From: an uncultured Clostridium sp.
Lineage (GTDB): Bacteria; Bacillota; Clostridia; Clostridiales; Clostridiaceae
Assembly: GCF_947072515.1 (NCBI RefSeq)
Contig: NZ_CAMTIG010000002.1
Location: 1-64,000, forward strand
Reading direction: 5' to 3'
Length of the DNA: 64,000 nucleotides
Each line of letters begins with the position of its first letter. The stretch's first letter is position 1. Below, piece after piece: positions 1-7,872 of this stretch. The notes below the pieces were generated by a model, which was not told the origin of the DNA, searched no databases, and saw only the letters and a list, made by a program, of their open reading frames with translations. A program made the position numbers and the translations under genes.

Positions 1-52
1 AGCATAGCAATATGTTCAGCTGACTAATACTAATAGATCGAGGGCTTGACCA
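1..52 (+). rRNA. rrl: 23S ribosomal RNA, 3' end (partial)
   Basis: The first ~50 bases match the conserved 3' terminus of bacterial 23S rRNA: a GCTGACTAATACTAAT block followed by a TCGAGGGCTTGACC end. The rest of the rRNA operon lies upstream of the window. No 5S rRNA gene follows. Only 60 bases separate this end from the tRNA, and they hold a hairpin (arms 81-90 and 95-104, one G-U pair) that may be a processing stem. Confidence 0.93.
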
Positions 53-80
53 ATACATATCAACAAGATTTCATATATAA

Positions 81-104
81 TTTTCAGGGAACAATCTCTG
101 AAAA
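81..104 (+). other. Hairpin between 23S rRNA and tRNA-Asn
   Basis: The arms TTTTCAGGGA and TCTCTGAAAA pair over 10 bp with one G-U and an ACAA loop. No T-run follows, so it does not look like a terminator. A processing or spacer stem of the rRNA-tRNA transcript is the more likely reading. Confidence 0.5.
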
Positions 105-112
105 GAAAATAT

Positions 113-187
113 TCCGCGATAGCTCAATGGTGGAGCACTCGGCTGTTAACCGATAGGCTGGAGGTTCGAGTCCTCTTCGCGGAGCCA
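113..187 (+). tRNA. tRNA-Asn (anticodon GTT)
   Basis: The acceptor stem TCCGCGA (113-119) pairs with TCGCGGA (177-183), followed by discriminator G and an encoded CCA (185-187). The anticodon loop CTGTTAA carries GTT, which reads Asn codons. The T-arm GGTTCGAGTCC is canonical. It is probably co-transcribed with the upstream rRNA genes and ends at the terminator 198-220. Confidence 0.97.
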
Positions 188-197
188 TTTTTTTATT

Positions 198-220
198 GAA
201 GCAAAAGCTTCTTTTTTTTT
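198..220 (+). terminator. Rho-independent terminator of rRNA/tRNA unit
   Basis: The hairpin GAAGC-AAAA-GCTTC is followed directly by nine T residues, just downstream of tRNA-Asn. Confidence 0.85.
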
Positions 221-345
221 GCTTTAAAATAAATGTTAAGAAAATATTACTGAAATGTAACTTAATATTACCCTTATTGTAATAACCAAAAGGTAATCAA
301 ATGGTATTATAATAGTGGTAATAATTTATGGGAAATGGGGAAACT

Positions 346-1314
346 ATGGTGAGAAAAAAATTTAAAATACAAAAAACGGAAATAAGGCTGAAAATAATTA
401 AAAGAAGAAGAGTAGCAGCACTTTTTATTATTGGGATATTATCAGTAGGAATAATTAGTATAGCTTTATTTAAAGAAAAGGAAGAAGTAGTAGTTGCAGA
501 AGAAAAACTAAAGAGGGAAAAATCAGAAGAGATTAAAAAAAAGGAATTTGAGAATAATCAGAAGGATATAGAAAAAGAACAAATATATTTATCATTAAAG
601 GATGATCCTTTTGCAGATGATGCAAAAAAAGTGGAAAAGGATCTTAAAGATTTGATTACTGGAAAGAGAAATTTTCCAATTAGAACAGATGGTAAAAAAG
701 TTGCATATTTAACATTTGATGATGGACCATCTAATACAGTAACACCGGAGATATTAAAAATTCTAAAGGAAGAGAATATTAAAGGAACATTTTTTGTTTT
801 AGGAAGCAAAGTAAATGAAAGTGAAGAAAATAAAGAATTAGTAAAAAAGATTGCGAAAAATGGACATGCATTAGCTAATCATACATACTCACATGATTAT
901 AGAAAGCTATATCCAAAGGGCGAGATTAAAGCAGATTATTTTTTAGAAGAAGTAAGAAAAACTAATAGACTTTTAAAGGATATTTTAGGAGAAAGTTTTG
1001 ATACTAGAGTAGTAAGATTCCCAGGAGGATATTGGTCATGGAATGGGCGAGAAGAAGCAAGAAAGAAATTAGATGAAGCTGGAATTTGTAGTGTTGATTG
1101 GAATGCTTTGAATGGAGATGCTGAAGGAGTAAAAATTTCAGCAAGTAATTTAAATAAAAGATTGAAGGAAAGTTTTTATGAGTTAGGCGATAAAGCAGAT
1201 AATATAGTTGTTTTAATGCATGATACAAATGGAAAAGAAACTACAGCGGAATCATTAAGGGAAACTATAAATTTTTTGAAGAAAAAAGGTTTTGAATTTA
1301 GAACAATAAAATAA
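346..1314 (+). CDS. Membrane-anchored polysaccharide deacetylase (NodB domain)
   Basis: The predicted protein has 322 residues: a short basic cytoplasmic tail, one membrane segment (about residues 23-42), a charged Lys/Glu linker and an extracellular NodB deacetylase domain. The carbohydrate esterase 4 signature is present, with TFDDGPS at about 123-129 (catalytic and metal Asp) and a metal-binding pair at H179 and H183. Such enzymes remove acetyl groups from peptidoglycan GlcNAc or MurNAc and often confer lysozyme resistance; the exact substrate cannot be read here. I chose the ATG at 346 because GGGG lies at proper spacing before it; an in-frame ATG at 328 lacks this. It stands alone, with a -10-like TATAAT at 308-313 and a terminator downstream. 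Confidence 0.88.
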   Translation: MVRKKFKIQKTEIRLKIIKRRRVAALFIIGILSVGIISIALFKEKEEVVVAEEKLKREKSEEIKKKEFENNQKDIEKEQIYLSLKDDPFADDAKKVEKDLKDLITGKRNFPIRTDGKKVAYLTFDDGPSNTVTPEILKILKEENIKGTFFVLGSKVNESEENKELVKKIAKNGHALANHTYSHDYRKLYPKGEIKADYFLEEVRKTNRLLKDILGESFDTRVVRFPGGYWSWNGREEARKKLDEAGICSVDWNALNGDAEGVKISASNLNKRLKESFYELGDKADNIVVLMHDTNGKETTAESLRETINFLKKKGFEFRTIK

Positions 1315-1324
1315 TTACTTAAGT

Positions 1325-1362
1325 GGCTATTTTAAATTAAGATTTAGAATAGCTATTTTATT
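1325..1362 (+). terminator. Terminator after polysaccharide deacetylase
   Basis: A 13-bp stem (1325-1337 with 1342-1354, two G-U pairs) has a TAAG loop and a T-rich tail. Confidence 0.65.
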
Positions 1363-1511
1363 AAGAAGAGTTTTATATTAATAGTTTTATTTATTGTAAT
1401 TTAAATAACTAATAATATTTTTATAATTAAGAAAGAAAAATTAATATAAAAAGCTTAAGATGATATAATAAAAGATAAGTGTAACTTAGGAAAGGTAGAG
1501 GTGAAGCTTTT

Positions 1512-2195
1512 ATGGCAAAGATACTTTTAGTAGAAGATGAAGTTAGTATAAGAGGATTTTTGAAAATAAATTTATTGAGAAATGATTTTGAAGTAATTGA
1601 AGCTGGAACAGGAGAAGATGGAATAAAGATGGCTATTAATGATAAACCAGATGTAGCTATTTTAGATGTAATGTTACCTGGAATTGATGGTTTTCAAGTA
1701 TGTAATGAATTGAGAAGTAAATATCCTGATTTAGGAATAATTATGCTTACAGCTAAGGGTCAAGATATGGATAAAATAATGGGACTTGAATATGGAGCAG
1801 ATGATTATATAGTTAAACCATTTAATCCATTAGAAGTTATTCTAAGAATAAAGGCAATCTTAAGAAGATTGGATGGAACTAGCAATGAGAAAAAAGAGCA
1901 ATTAATAAATGGCCCATTTATTATAGATTTATATTCACAAAAAATAACTAAAAATAGTGTAGAAATAGATTTGACACCTAAAGAATATTTGATTATGAAA
2001 ACATTTATAGAGAATCCTAATAAAGCTTTTTCTAGAGATGAATTGTTAAATTCAGTATGGGGATATAATTATTTTGGAGATCCTAAAATAATTGATGTTA
2101 ATATAAGAAGATTAAGAGCAAAAATCGAAGATGATGCATCTAGACCAAGTTATATACAAACTGTTTGGGGTATTGGTTACAGGTGGAAAGAATAA
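1512..2195 (+). CDS. OmpR/PhoB-family response regulator
   Basis: This 227-residue protein has an N-terminal receiver domain (about 1-120) and a C-terminal winged-helix DNA-binding domain (about 130-225). Receiver landmarks are all present: acidic pair E8-D9, phospho-acceptor D52 in ILDVMLPG, T80 and K102 in IVKPF. The OmpR-type recognition region (DVNIRRLRAKIE) and terminal GIGYRW are conserved. The stop codon overlaps the start of the histidine kinase gene, so the two are translationally coupled partners. The signal and target genes are unknown. The lipoprotein and TldD/TldE genes follow with almost no gap and are likely in the same operon. Confidence 0.95.
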   Translation: MAKILLVEDEVSIRGFLKINLLRNDFEVIEAGTGEDGIKMAINDKPDVAILDVMLPGIDGFQVCNELRSKYPDLGIIMLTAKGQDMDKIMGLEYGADDYIVKPFNPLEVILRIKAILRRLDGTSNEKKEQLINGPFIIDLYSQKITKNSVEIDLTPKEYLIMKTFIENPNKAFSRDELLNSVWGYNYFGDPKIIDVNIRRLRAKIEDDASRPSYIQTVWGIGYRWKE

Positions 2196-3601
2196 TGATA
2201 AAAAGCAGCATAAAGAATAAGCTAATTAGAAATTTCTTAATTGTAATTTTCTTCACAATAATAATTTTAGATATGCTTTTAGCTATTTTTGTAAAGAAAT
2301 ATTATTATGATAATACAGAAGTAATGCTTATAAATCAAATAGATATAGCATCTAATTTTTATGATAGGTATTATTCTACAAGTTCACTTATATCAAATAT
2401 ATATGATAATGTAGATGCTTTTTGGAATCAAAGTACTGCACAGGTACAGATATTTGATAATAAGGGAAATTTAATAATGGATTCAATTGCTGCTAATAAT
2501 AATAAAGCAACATATACACAAGCGGTTAAAGAGGCACTTAAAGGTATAACTAGTAGATGGGTTGGAAATGTAAGCTATTGCCCATATAAAGTAATGGCTG
2601 TAACGAAACCTTTAAAAGCAAATGGAGAAATAATAGGTGTAATTAGATTTACAACATCACTTCAAGATATAGATAAAGGAATTAATTCAATAATAAGCTT
2701 TTTTATTGTAATTTCAATAGCAGTTTTAATAATTGGAATAACTTTAAGTTTAGTTATGGCAAAAAGCATTGTAGATCCAATTTTAAAATTAGAGGATACT
2801 GCTAAAAAAATTGCAAGTGGAGATTTAAATCAAAAAACAGGATTTGTTAGTAATGATGAGATTGGGCAACTTGCATCAACAATAGATTATATGGCAGAAG
2901 AGTTACAAGAAAGAGATAAAATGAAGAATGATTTTATTTCGTCTGTATCACATGAGTTAAGAACACCACTTACAGCAATTAAGGGATGGGTAATTACATT
3001 AAAAGATGATAATACAGATAAGGAAACTTTAGATCTTGGATTTAATATAATTGAAAAAGAAACAGAGAGGCTTTCTGCAATGGTTGAAGAATTATTAGAT
3101 TTCTCAAGATTAACTGGAGGAAATATAAGTTTAAAAAGACAAAATGTTAGTCTAGATCAATTTTCAAAACATATAGAAGCGTATATGAAACCTAGAGCAT
3201 ATAGAGAAAATATAAATTTTGCAATTGTAGATAATGCTAGAGAGTTAATGTTATCAATGGATGTTGATAGGATGAAACAAGTTTTAATAAATCTTTTAGA
3301 TAACTCATTTAAATTTACAGATCCAAATGGTGAAGTAAAAGTAATATTTGATAAAGAAGGAGAATTCTTAGTAATAGAAGTTATAGATTCGGGATGTGGA
3401 ATTCAAGCTAATGAATTACCAAGAGTTAAAGAAAAATTTTATAAAGGAAGTAATGCAAAATCTAATGCAGGAATAGGTTTATCTATCGCAGATGAAATAA
3501 TAAACCTTCATAATGGAACTTTTGAGATAGAAAGTGTTTATGGAGAGGGAACATCAGTAGTGATAAAGTTACCTATAATATTGGAGGATATGGAAGTATG
3601 A
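2195..3601 (+). CDS. Sensor histidine kinase
   Basis: This 468-residue membrane kinase partners the upstream response regulator. A first membrane segment lies at about residues 12-33, followed by an extracellular sensor region of ~130 residues and a second membrane segment near 165-190. A HAMP linker, a HisKA dimerisation domain with the phospho-acceptor H253 in SVSHELRTP, and a HATPase_c domain with N-box (LLDNSFKF) and G-boxes (DSGCGI, GIGLSIA) follow. I chose the ATG at 2195, overlapping the regulator stop as TAATG with AGGTGG upstream; the frame is open from 2165 but lacks a better start. The 3' end overlaps the lipoprotein gene by ATGA. The architecture resembles ResE/PhoR-type kinases, and the ligand is unknown. 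Confidence 0.94.
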   Translation: MIKSSIKNKLIRNFLIVIFFTIIILDMLLAIFVKKYYYDNTEVMLINQIDIASNFYDRYYSTSSLISNIYDNVDAFWNQSTAQVQIFDNKGNLIMDSIAANNNKATYTQAVKEALKGITSRWVGNVSYCPYKVMAVTKPLKANGEIIGVIRFTTSLQDIDKGINSIISFFIVISIAVLIIGITLSLVMAKSIVDPILKLEDTAKKIASGDLNQKTGFVSNDEIGQLASTIDYMAEELQERDKMKNDFISSVSHELRTPLTAIKGWVITLKDDNTDKETLDLGFNIIEKETERLSAMVEELLDFSRLTGGNISLKRQNVSLDQFSKHIEAYMKPRAYRENINFAIVDNARELMLSMDVDRMKQVLINLLDNSFKFTDPNGEVKVIFDKEGEFLVIEVIDSGCGIQANELPRVKEKFYKGSNAKSNAGIGLSIADEIINLHNGTFEIESVYGEGTSVVIKLPIILEDMEV

Positions 3602-5076
3602 AAAGCAAAATAATAATTGTATTAGGAATACTTGCTTTTCTTATCTTAGGATTTGCGGGATGTGAAAAAGTGCCTGGAACAAATATGCTTAAGATAAAGC
3701 CACCGGTAAATGATAATCTTGATATTTCAGGAGCATGGAAAGTTAAGTCATATAAAGTTTTAGAAGAAAATATGTATCCTAAAGAAGATATAAGTAAATT
3801 AATAAATAAAGAAATATATATAAATGATACGACAGTTAATATGGATAGCCAAATCTTTAAAAATGTAAATTATAAGTTAAAAGTAGTTCAAGGTAATTAT
3901 ATTATTTCATATCAAGAAAAATATACAGTAGCAAAGTTAGGAGTGAATAGTACAAATGTAATAACAGCGGCTGATAAAAATAATGTTATATTTGATTTTT
4001 TTAATATAAGTGATAATAATAGTTATATCTATTATAGAGGAATACTTTTAAATGTTGAAAAGGTAGGTCCAGCCGCTGAAAAAGATTTTTTACCTACGGA
4101 TGGAGAAGCAAGCATTAATAGCTTGGCTGTAAATGAGAATAGCACAGCTACAGGAGTGTTAATGGGGATAAAAGTTCCGTATGTAGATAAAGACACAAAT
4201 AAACAGCTATATTACTATAAAACATTGTGGGTTAAAGAAGTAGATGGAAAAGTTTCAGTAGAAGAAGCCCCTGATATATTATTTCCTAGAATGACAGGAA
4301 TGTGGACCGTAACCCCTAAGGATACAGTACAAAATGGATATTACAAGCAATATTTTGAAGTAAATCCTATGAATGGTAAACAAAAAAATGATTTGACAAG
4401 TTCATATAATGGGAAGTTTGATATATATCAAAGTATAAATTATATTGGAAATGATTATATAGGATTAGAAACTTATAAAGGAACTAAGTTTAAAGGAGAT
4501 TATCCAGAGTATAAAGTTATACCAATAGATGTATTTTCACAAGATAAAGGGGTAGCTTTAGAAGATATTTATAATAATCAAATTAATGAGGTTTTTAAAG
4601 GTGCTTTCGAAAGTGAATATAGTAATTTAAATGCAACAGAGAAGACAAAAGTTAATGGTAATATTAATTATAAGGATTTTACACTTTTAAGAGTGGAAGG
4701 AAAATGGACTATCTCAGGAAAAATTTCTCCATTAAATGATGATAATCCATCATATAATTTCTTAACTAGTATAAAGCCTAATTCCAATTTAGTTAGATAT
4801 GATACACTTTATGTACCTTGGCGAATACTTAGAGCTGATATTCCAACTATTGAAGATGGATATACCTCACCAGATGGAAAACTTGCTATAATATTTATAA
4901 AAGGTGAATTATTAGCATATAAAGTAAGTAATAATAAATTAGAAGGAAAACCTATATTTAGATATGAGCTTCCAGAAAATGCGAAGGTCGTTATGGATGA
5001 GTGGTGCTCAGGAGATTATGTTACGTATTGGACGACATCATTTAATCAATATAAGAAAAAATTTGAGGAGGATTAA
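3598..5076 (+). CDS. Putative lipoprotein of the two-component operon
   Basis: This 492-residue protein starts with a lipoprotein signal peptide: K2-K4, a hydrophobic stretch and a lipobox ending GFAGC with C22 as the lipidation site. The mature part is rich in Tyr, Asn, Asp and Lys, as expected for an exported beta-rich protein, but I recognise no domain. Its start codon overlaps the kinase stop (ATGA), so it is translated with the sensor kinase. It could be an accessory sensor, a target or a cell-envelope chaperone of that system; this is inference. The tldD start follows one base after its stop. Confidence 0.8.
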   Translation: MKSKIIIVLGILAFLILGFAGCEKVPGTNMLKIKPPVNDNLDISGAWKVKSYKVLEENMYPKEDISKLINKEIYINDTTVNMDSQIFKNVNYKLKVVQGNYIISYQEKYTVAKLGVNSTNVITAADKNNVIFDFFNISDNNSYIYYRGILLNVEKVGPAAEKDFLPTDGEASINSLAVNENSTATGVLMGIKVPYVDKDTNKQLYYYKTLWVKEVDGKVSVEEAPDILFPRMTGMWTVTPKDTVQNGYYKQYFEVNPMNGKQKNDLTSSYNGKFDIYQSINYIGNDYIGLETYKGTKFKGDYPEYKVIPIDVFSQDKGVALEDIYNNQINEVFKGAFESEYSNLNATEKTKVNGNINYKDFTLLRVEGKWTISGKISPLNDDNPSYNFLTSIKPNSNLVRYDTLYVPWRILRADIPTIEDGYTSPDGKLAIIFIKGELLAYKVSNNKLEGKPIFRYELPENAKVVMDEWCSGDYVTYWTTSFNQYKKKFEED

Positions 5077-5077
5077 T

Positions 5078-6460
5078 ATGTTATCAAAAGAAGTTATAGG
5101 AAAAGTATTATCAGAATGTATGATGACTGGTGGCGATTTTGCTGAGGTCTTTGTAGAAGATTCCATAAGCAATTCTTTAGGGATTTTAGATGGAAGAGTA
5201 GAAAATGTAATAGGAGGAAGAAGCTTTGGTGTTGGTATTAGAATATTTAAAGGATTAAAAAGTGTTTATGCATATACTAATGATAATTCATTAGTTAGTC
5301 TTTTAGATACAGCACATAAAGCAGCAGTTGCTTTAGGAGATCTAAAGGTAAATATGGAGATAGTTTTAAATGATAAAATTATAGTTCCTAATAAGCACAT
5401 AATAAAGCTTTATCCAGATGCGGTTGATTATAGTAAAAAGATAGATGTTATGAAAACAGCATATAGAAAAGCAAAAGATTATAGTACTGATATAAGTAAA
5501 GTTAGTGTTAGCTATAGTGATAAGGATCAAAGAATTTTGGTTGCAAATACTGACGGAGTATTTGCAGAGGATAGAAGAATTAGAACTAGACTTGGAATAA
5601 ATGCAATAGCATCTAAAGATGGTGAAAATCAAACGGGATTTGAAGGGCCAGGAAGATTAAAAGGATTTGAAATGTTTGAAGAAATAGATCCAGAAATATA
5701 TGCAGTAGAAGCAGCTAAGACAGCGGTAACTATGTTACATGCAAAAGAATGTCCAGCTGGAAAGATGACTGTTGCTATTGATAATGGATTTGGTGGAGTT
5801 ATATTCCATGAAGCTTGTGGGCACTCTTTAGAAGCTACTTCAGTAGCTAAAGGAAATTCAGAATTTGCAGGAAAACTTGGAGAACAGATTGCTTCAACTA
5901 AAGTTACTGCAATAGATGATGGGACTATAGAAAATTCTTGGGGTTCAATTAATATTGATGATGAGGGTACAGAGGCTAGAAAAAATGTTCTTATAGAAAA
6001 TGGAATATTAAAAGGCTATATGATAGATAAATTAAATGGAAGAAGAATGAATATGGAGCCAACAGGAAATGCTAGAAGACAAAGTTATAAATACGCTCCA
6101 ACATCAAGAATGACTAACACTTATATTCAATCAGGAACTGATAAGCCTGAAGATATAATTAAATCTATTGATAATGGACTTTACGCTAAAAAAATGGGTG
6201 GAGGTTCAGTAAATCCGGTAACAGGAGAATTTAATTTTAGTGTAGCTGAAGGATATTTAGTTAAGAATGGAGTTATTTGTGAACCTGTAAGAGGAGCTTC
6301 TTTAATTGGGAAAGGGAGCGGAGTTTTAATGGATATTGATATGGTTGGAACTAATGGGCTTCAAGCTCAAGGAATGTGTGGATCATCATCGGGAAGCATT
6401 CCTGTTAATGTTGGTCAGCCAATGATAAGAGTTAGAGAAATAACTGTAGGTGGAAGATAG
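5078..6460 (+). CDS. tldD: TldD-type metalloprotease subunit
   Basis: A 460-residue member of the TldD/PmbA (modulator of DNA gyrase) family. The zinc motif HExxxH is intact as HEACGH at residues 244-249, and the conserved Gly-rich C-terminal region (GxCGSSSGSIPV) is present. In E. coli TldD pairs with TldE to form a heterodimeric protease in which TldD carries the metal site; it degrades unfolded peptides and trims microcin B17 leader. The ATG at 5078 follows GAGGAGG at good spacing; the frame is open further upstream but that part overlaps the lipoprotein gene. No RiPP precursor or biosynthetic gene lies nearby, so a general peptide-processing role is more likely. Confidence 0.92.
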   Translation: MLSKEVIGKVLSECMMTGGDFAEVFVEDSISNSLGILDGRVENVIGGRSFGVGIRIFKGLKSVYAYTNDNSLVSLLDTAHKAAVALGDLKVNMEIVLNDKIIVPNKHIIKLYPDAVDYSKKIDVMKTAYRKAKDYSTDISKVSVSYSDKDQRILVANTDGVFAEDRRIRTRLGINAIASKDGENQTGFEGPGRLKGFEMFEEIDPEIYAVEAAKTAVTMLHAKECPAGKMTVAIDNGFGGVIFHEACGHSLEATSVAKGNSEFAGKLGEQIASTKVTAIDDGTIENSWGSINIDDEGTEARKNVLIENGILKGYMIDKLNGRRMNMEPTGNARRQSYKYAPTSRMTNTYIQSGTDKPEDIIKSIDNGLYAKKMGGGSVNPVTGEFNFSVAEGYLVKNGVICEPVRGASLIGKGSGVLMDIDMVGTNGLQAQGMCGSSSGSIPVNVGQPMIRVREITVGGR

Positions 6461-6471
6461 GAGGTGCAATT

Positions 6472-7815
6472 ATGGAAATTAAAGAATTTAAAGAAAAATT
6501 ATTTAAGAGAGCTAAGAAATCAGGATTAGATGAGTTTGAAATGTATTTTTCAGAGAAGGAAAGTTTAAGTATAAATATATATAAAGAAGAGGTTGAAAAG
6601 TATAATTTAAATAAATCTTTTGGAATTTCGTTTAGAGCAAAAGTAAATGAAAAGATAGGATATTCTTATACTGAAATTATTGATGATGCATCTATTGATA
6701 TGCTTATTAATAATGCAAAATCAGCAGCACTTTATATAGAAGATGATGATGTTCAATTTATTTATGAGGGTGATGAGAATTATGCAAAAATAAATAATTA
6801 TCATGAGGCTTTAGAGAATATTCAAGCGGATAAACTTATAGAACTTGCCATTGAAATGGAAAAGGAATGTAAAAGACAAAGTGATAAAGTATCCAATTTT
6901 GGTGGATGTGGAATTGGGTATGTTAATGTTAAATATGGATTAGCAAATTCTAAAGGATTAGAACTTACTGATAAATCTAATCTTTTAACAGCTTATGTTG
7001 CACCAATTTTAGAAATAGATGAAGTTAAATATGATGGATTTGGATATGCAGTTGCAAATGCAATTGAAGAGGTTAAACCAGTAGATATAGCTAAAATGGC
7101 TATAAAAGAAGCTATGGATAAAGTTGGAGCTAAAACAGTTGAATCTAAAAAATATAAAATAGTAATTAAGAATGAAGGGATGGTTTCATTACTTCAGTCT
7201 TTTTGGTCAATATTTGATGCAGATTTAGCTCAAAAAGGAATTTCATTGTTAAATGGAAAAGAAGGTGAAGTAATAGCATCTGATAAAGTTAATATTGTAG
7301 ATAATCCACATATGGAAGGTGGATTAGCATCAGTTGCTTTTGATGATGAGGGAGTAGCTACTTTTAAGAAATCTATAATAGAGAATGGTAAATTAATAAC
7401 TTTATTACACAATTTAAAAACTGCTAATAAAGATGAGAGAAAATCTACAGGAAGCGGATTTAAAAGTTCTTATGCATCACCTGTTAGTGTAGGACCTACA
7501 AACTTTTATTTAGAAGCAGGAAAAGTTGGATTTGAGGAGCTTTTAGAAGAGGTTAAGGAAGGATTGATTGTAACTGAGTTTTCAGGATTACATTCAGGAG
7601 CTAATTCTATAACAGGAGATTTTTCTTTAGCTGCAAAAGGTTTTGTAATTAAAGATGGAAAACAAGATAGACCTGTAGAACAAATAACTGTAGCAGGAAA
7701 TTTCTTTGAATTATTAAAAAATATTGAAGTTGTATGCTCAGATATAAAATTCCCAATGACAAGCTTTGGATCACCATCAGTTTACGTTGGAGAGATGTCA
7801 GTAGCAGGAGAATAA
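6472..7815 (+). CDS. tldE: TldE/PmbA-type protease partner subunit
   Basis: This 447-residue TldD/PmbA-family protein lacks the HExxxH motif, as expected for TldE, which pairs with the metal-bearing TldD to close the active-site chamber. The conserved C-terminal part (SGANSITGDFSLAAKGF, and FGSPSVYVGEMSVAG at the end) fits PmbA. It starts 12 bases after tldD behind GGAGGTG and is the last gene of the two-component/lipoprotein/TldDE unit, which ends at the bidirectional terminator downstream. Confidence 0.92.
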   Translation: MEIKEFKEKLFKRAKKSGLDEFEMYFSEKESLSINIYKEEVEKYNLNKSFGISFRAKVNEKIGYSYTEIIDDASIDMLINNAKSAALYIEDDDVQFIYEGDENYAKINNYHEALENIQADKLIELAIEMEKECKRQSDKVSNFGGCGIGYVNVKYGLANSKGLELTDKSNLLTAYVAPILEIDEVKYDGFGYAVANAIEEVKPVDIAKMAIKEAMDKVGAKTVESKKYKIVIKNEGMVSLLQSFWSIFDADLAQKGISLLNGKEGEVIASDKVNIVDNPHMEGGLASVAFDDEGVATFKKSIIENGKLITLLHNLKTANKDERKSTGSGFKSSYASPVSVGPTNFYLEAGKVGFEELLEEVKEGLIVTEFSGLHSGANSITGDFSLAAKGFVIKDGKQDRPVEQITVAGNFFELLKNIEVVCSDIKFPMTSFGSPSVYVGEMSVAGE

Positions 7816-7831
7816 GTTTTAAATAAATAAT

Positions 7832-7866
7832 AAAAAAAATGACGCGAAAGCGTCATTTTTTATTTT
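7832..7866. terminator. Bidirectional terminator (tldE / ltaS)
   Basis: The hairpin AAAAATGACGC-GAAA-GCGTCATTTTT has A- and T-runs on both sides and serves the two converging genes. Confidence 0.88.
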
Positions 7867-7872
7867 TAAATA

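Noticed and set aside
5366-5632. Minus-strand 88-codon Cys/Ser-rich frame in tldD
   Set aside because: Antisense shadow of conserved TldD sequence.
5078-7815. RiPP biosynthetic cluster around TldD/TldE
   Set aside because: No precursor peptide, cyclodehydratase, radical SAM or exporter gene is next to the pair.
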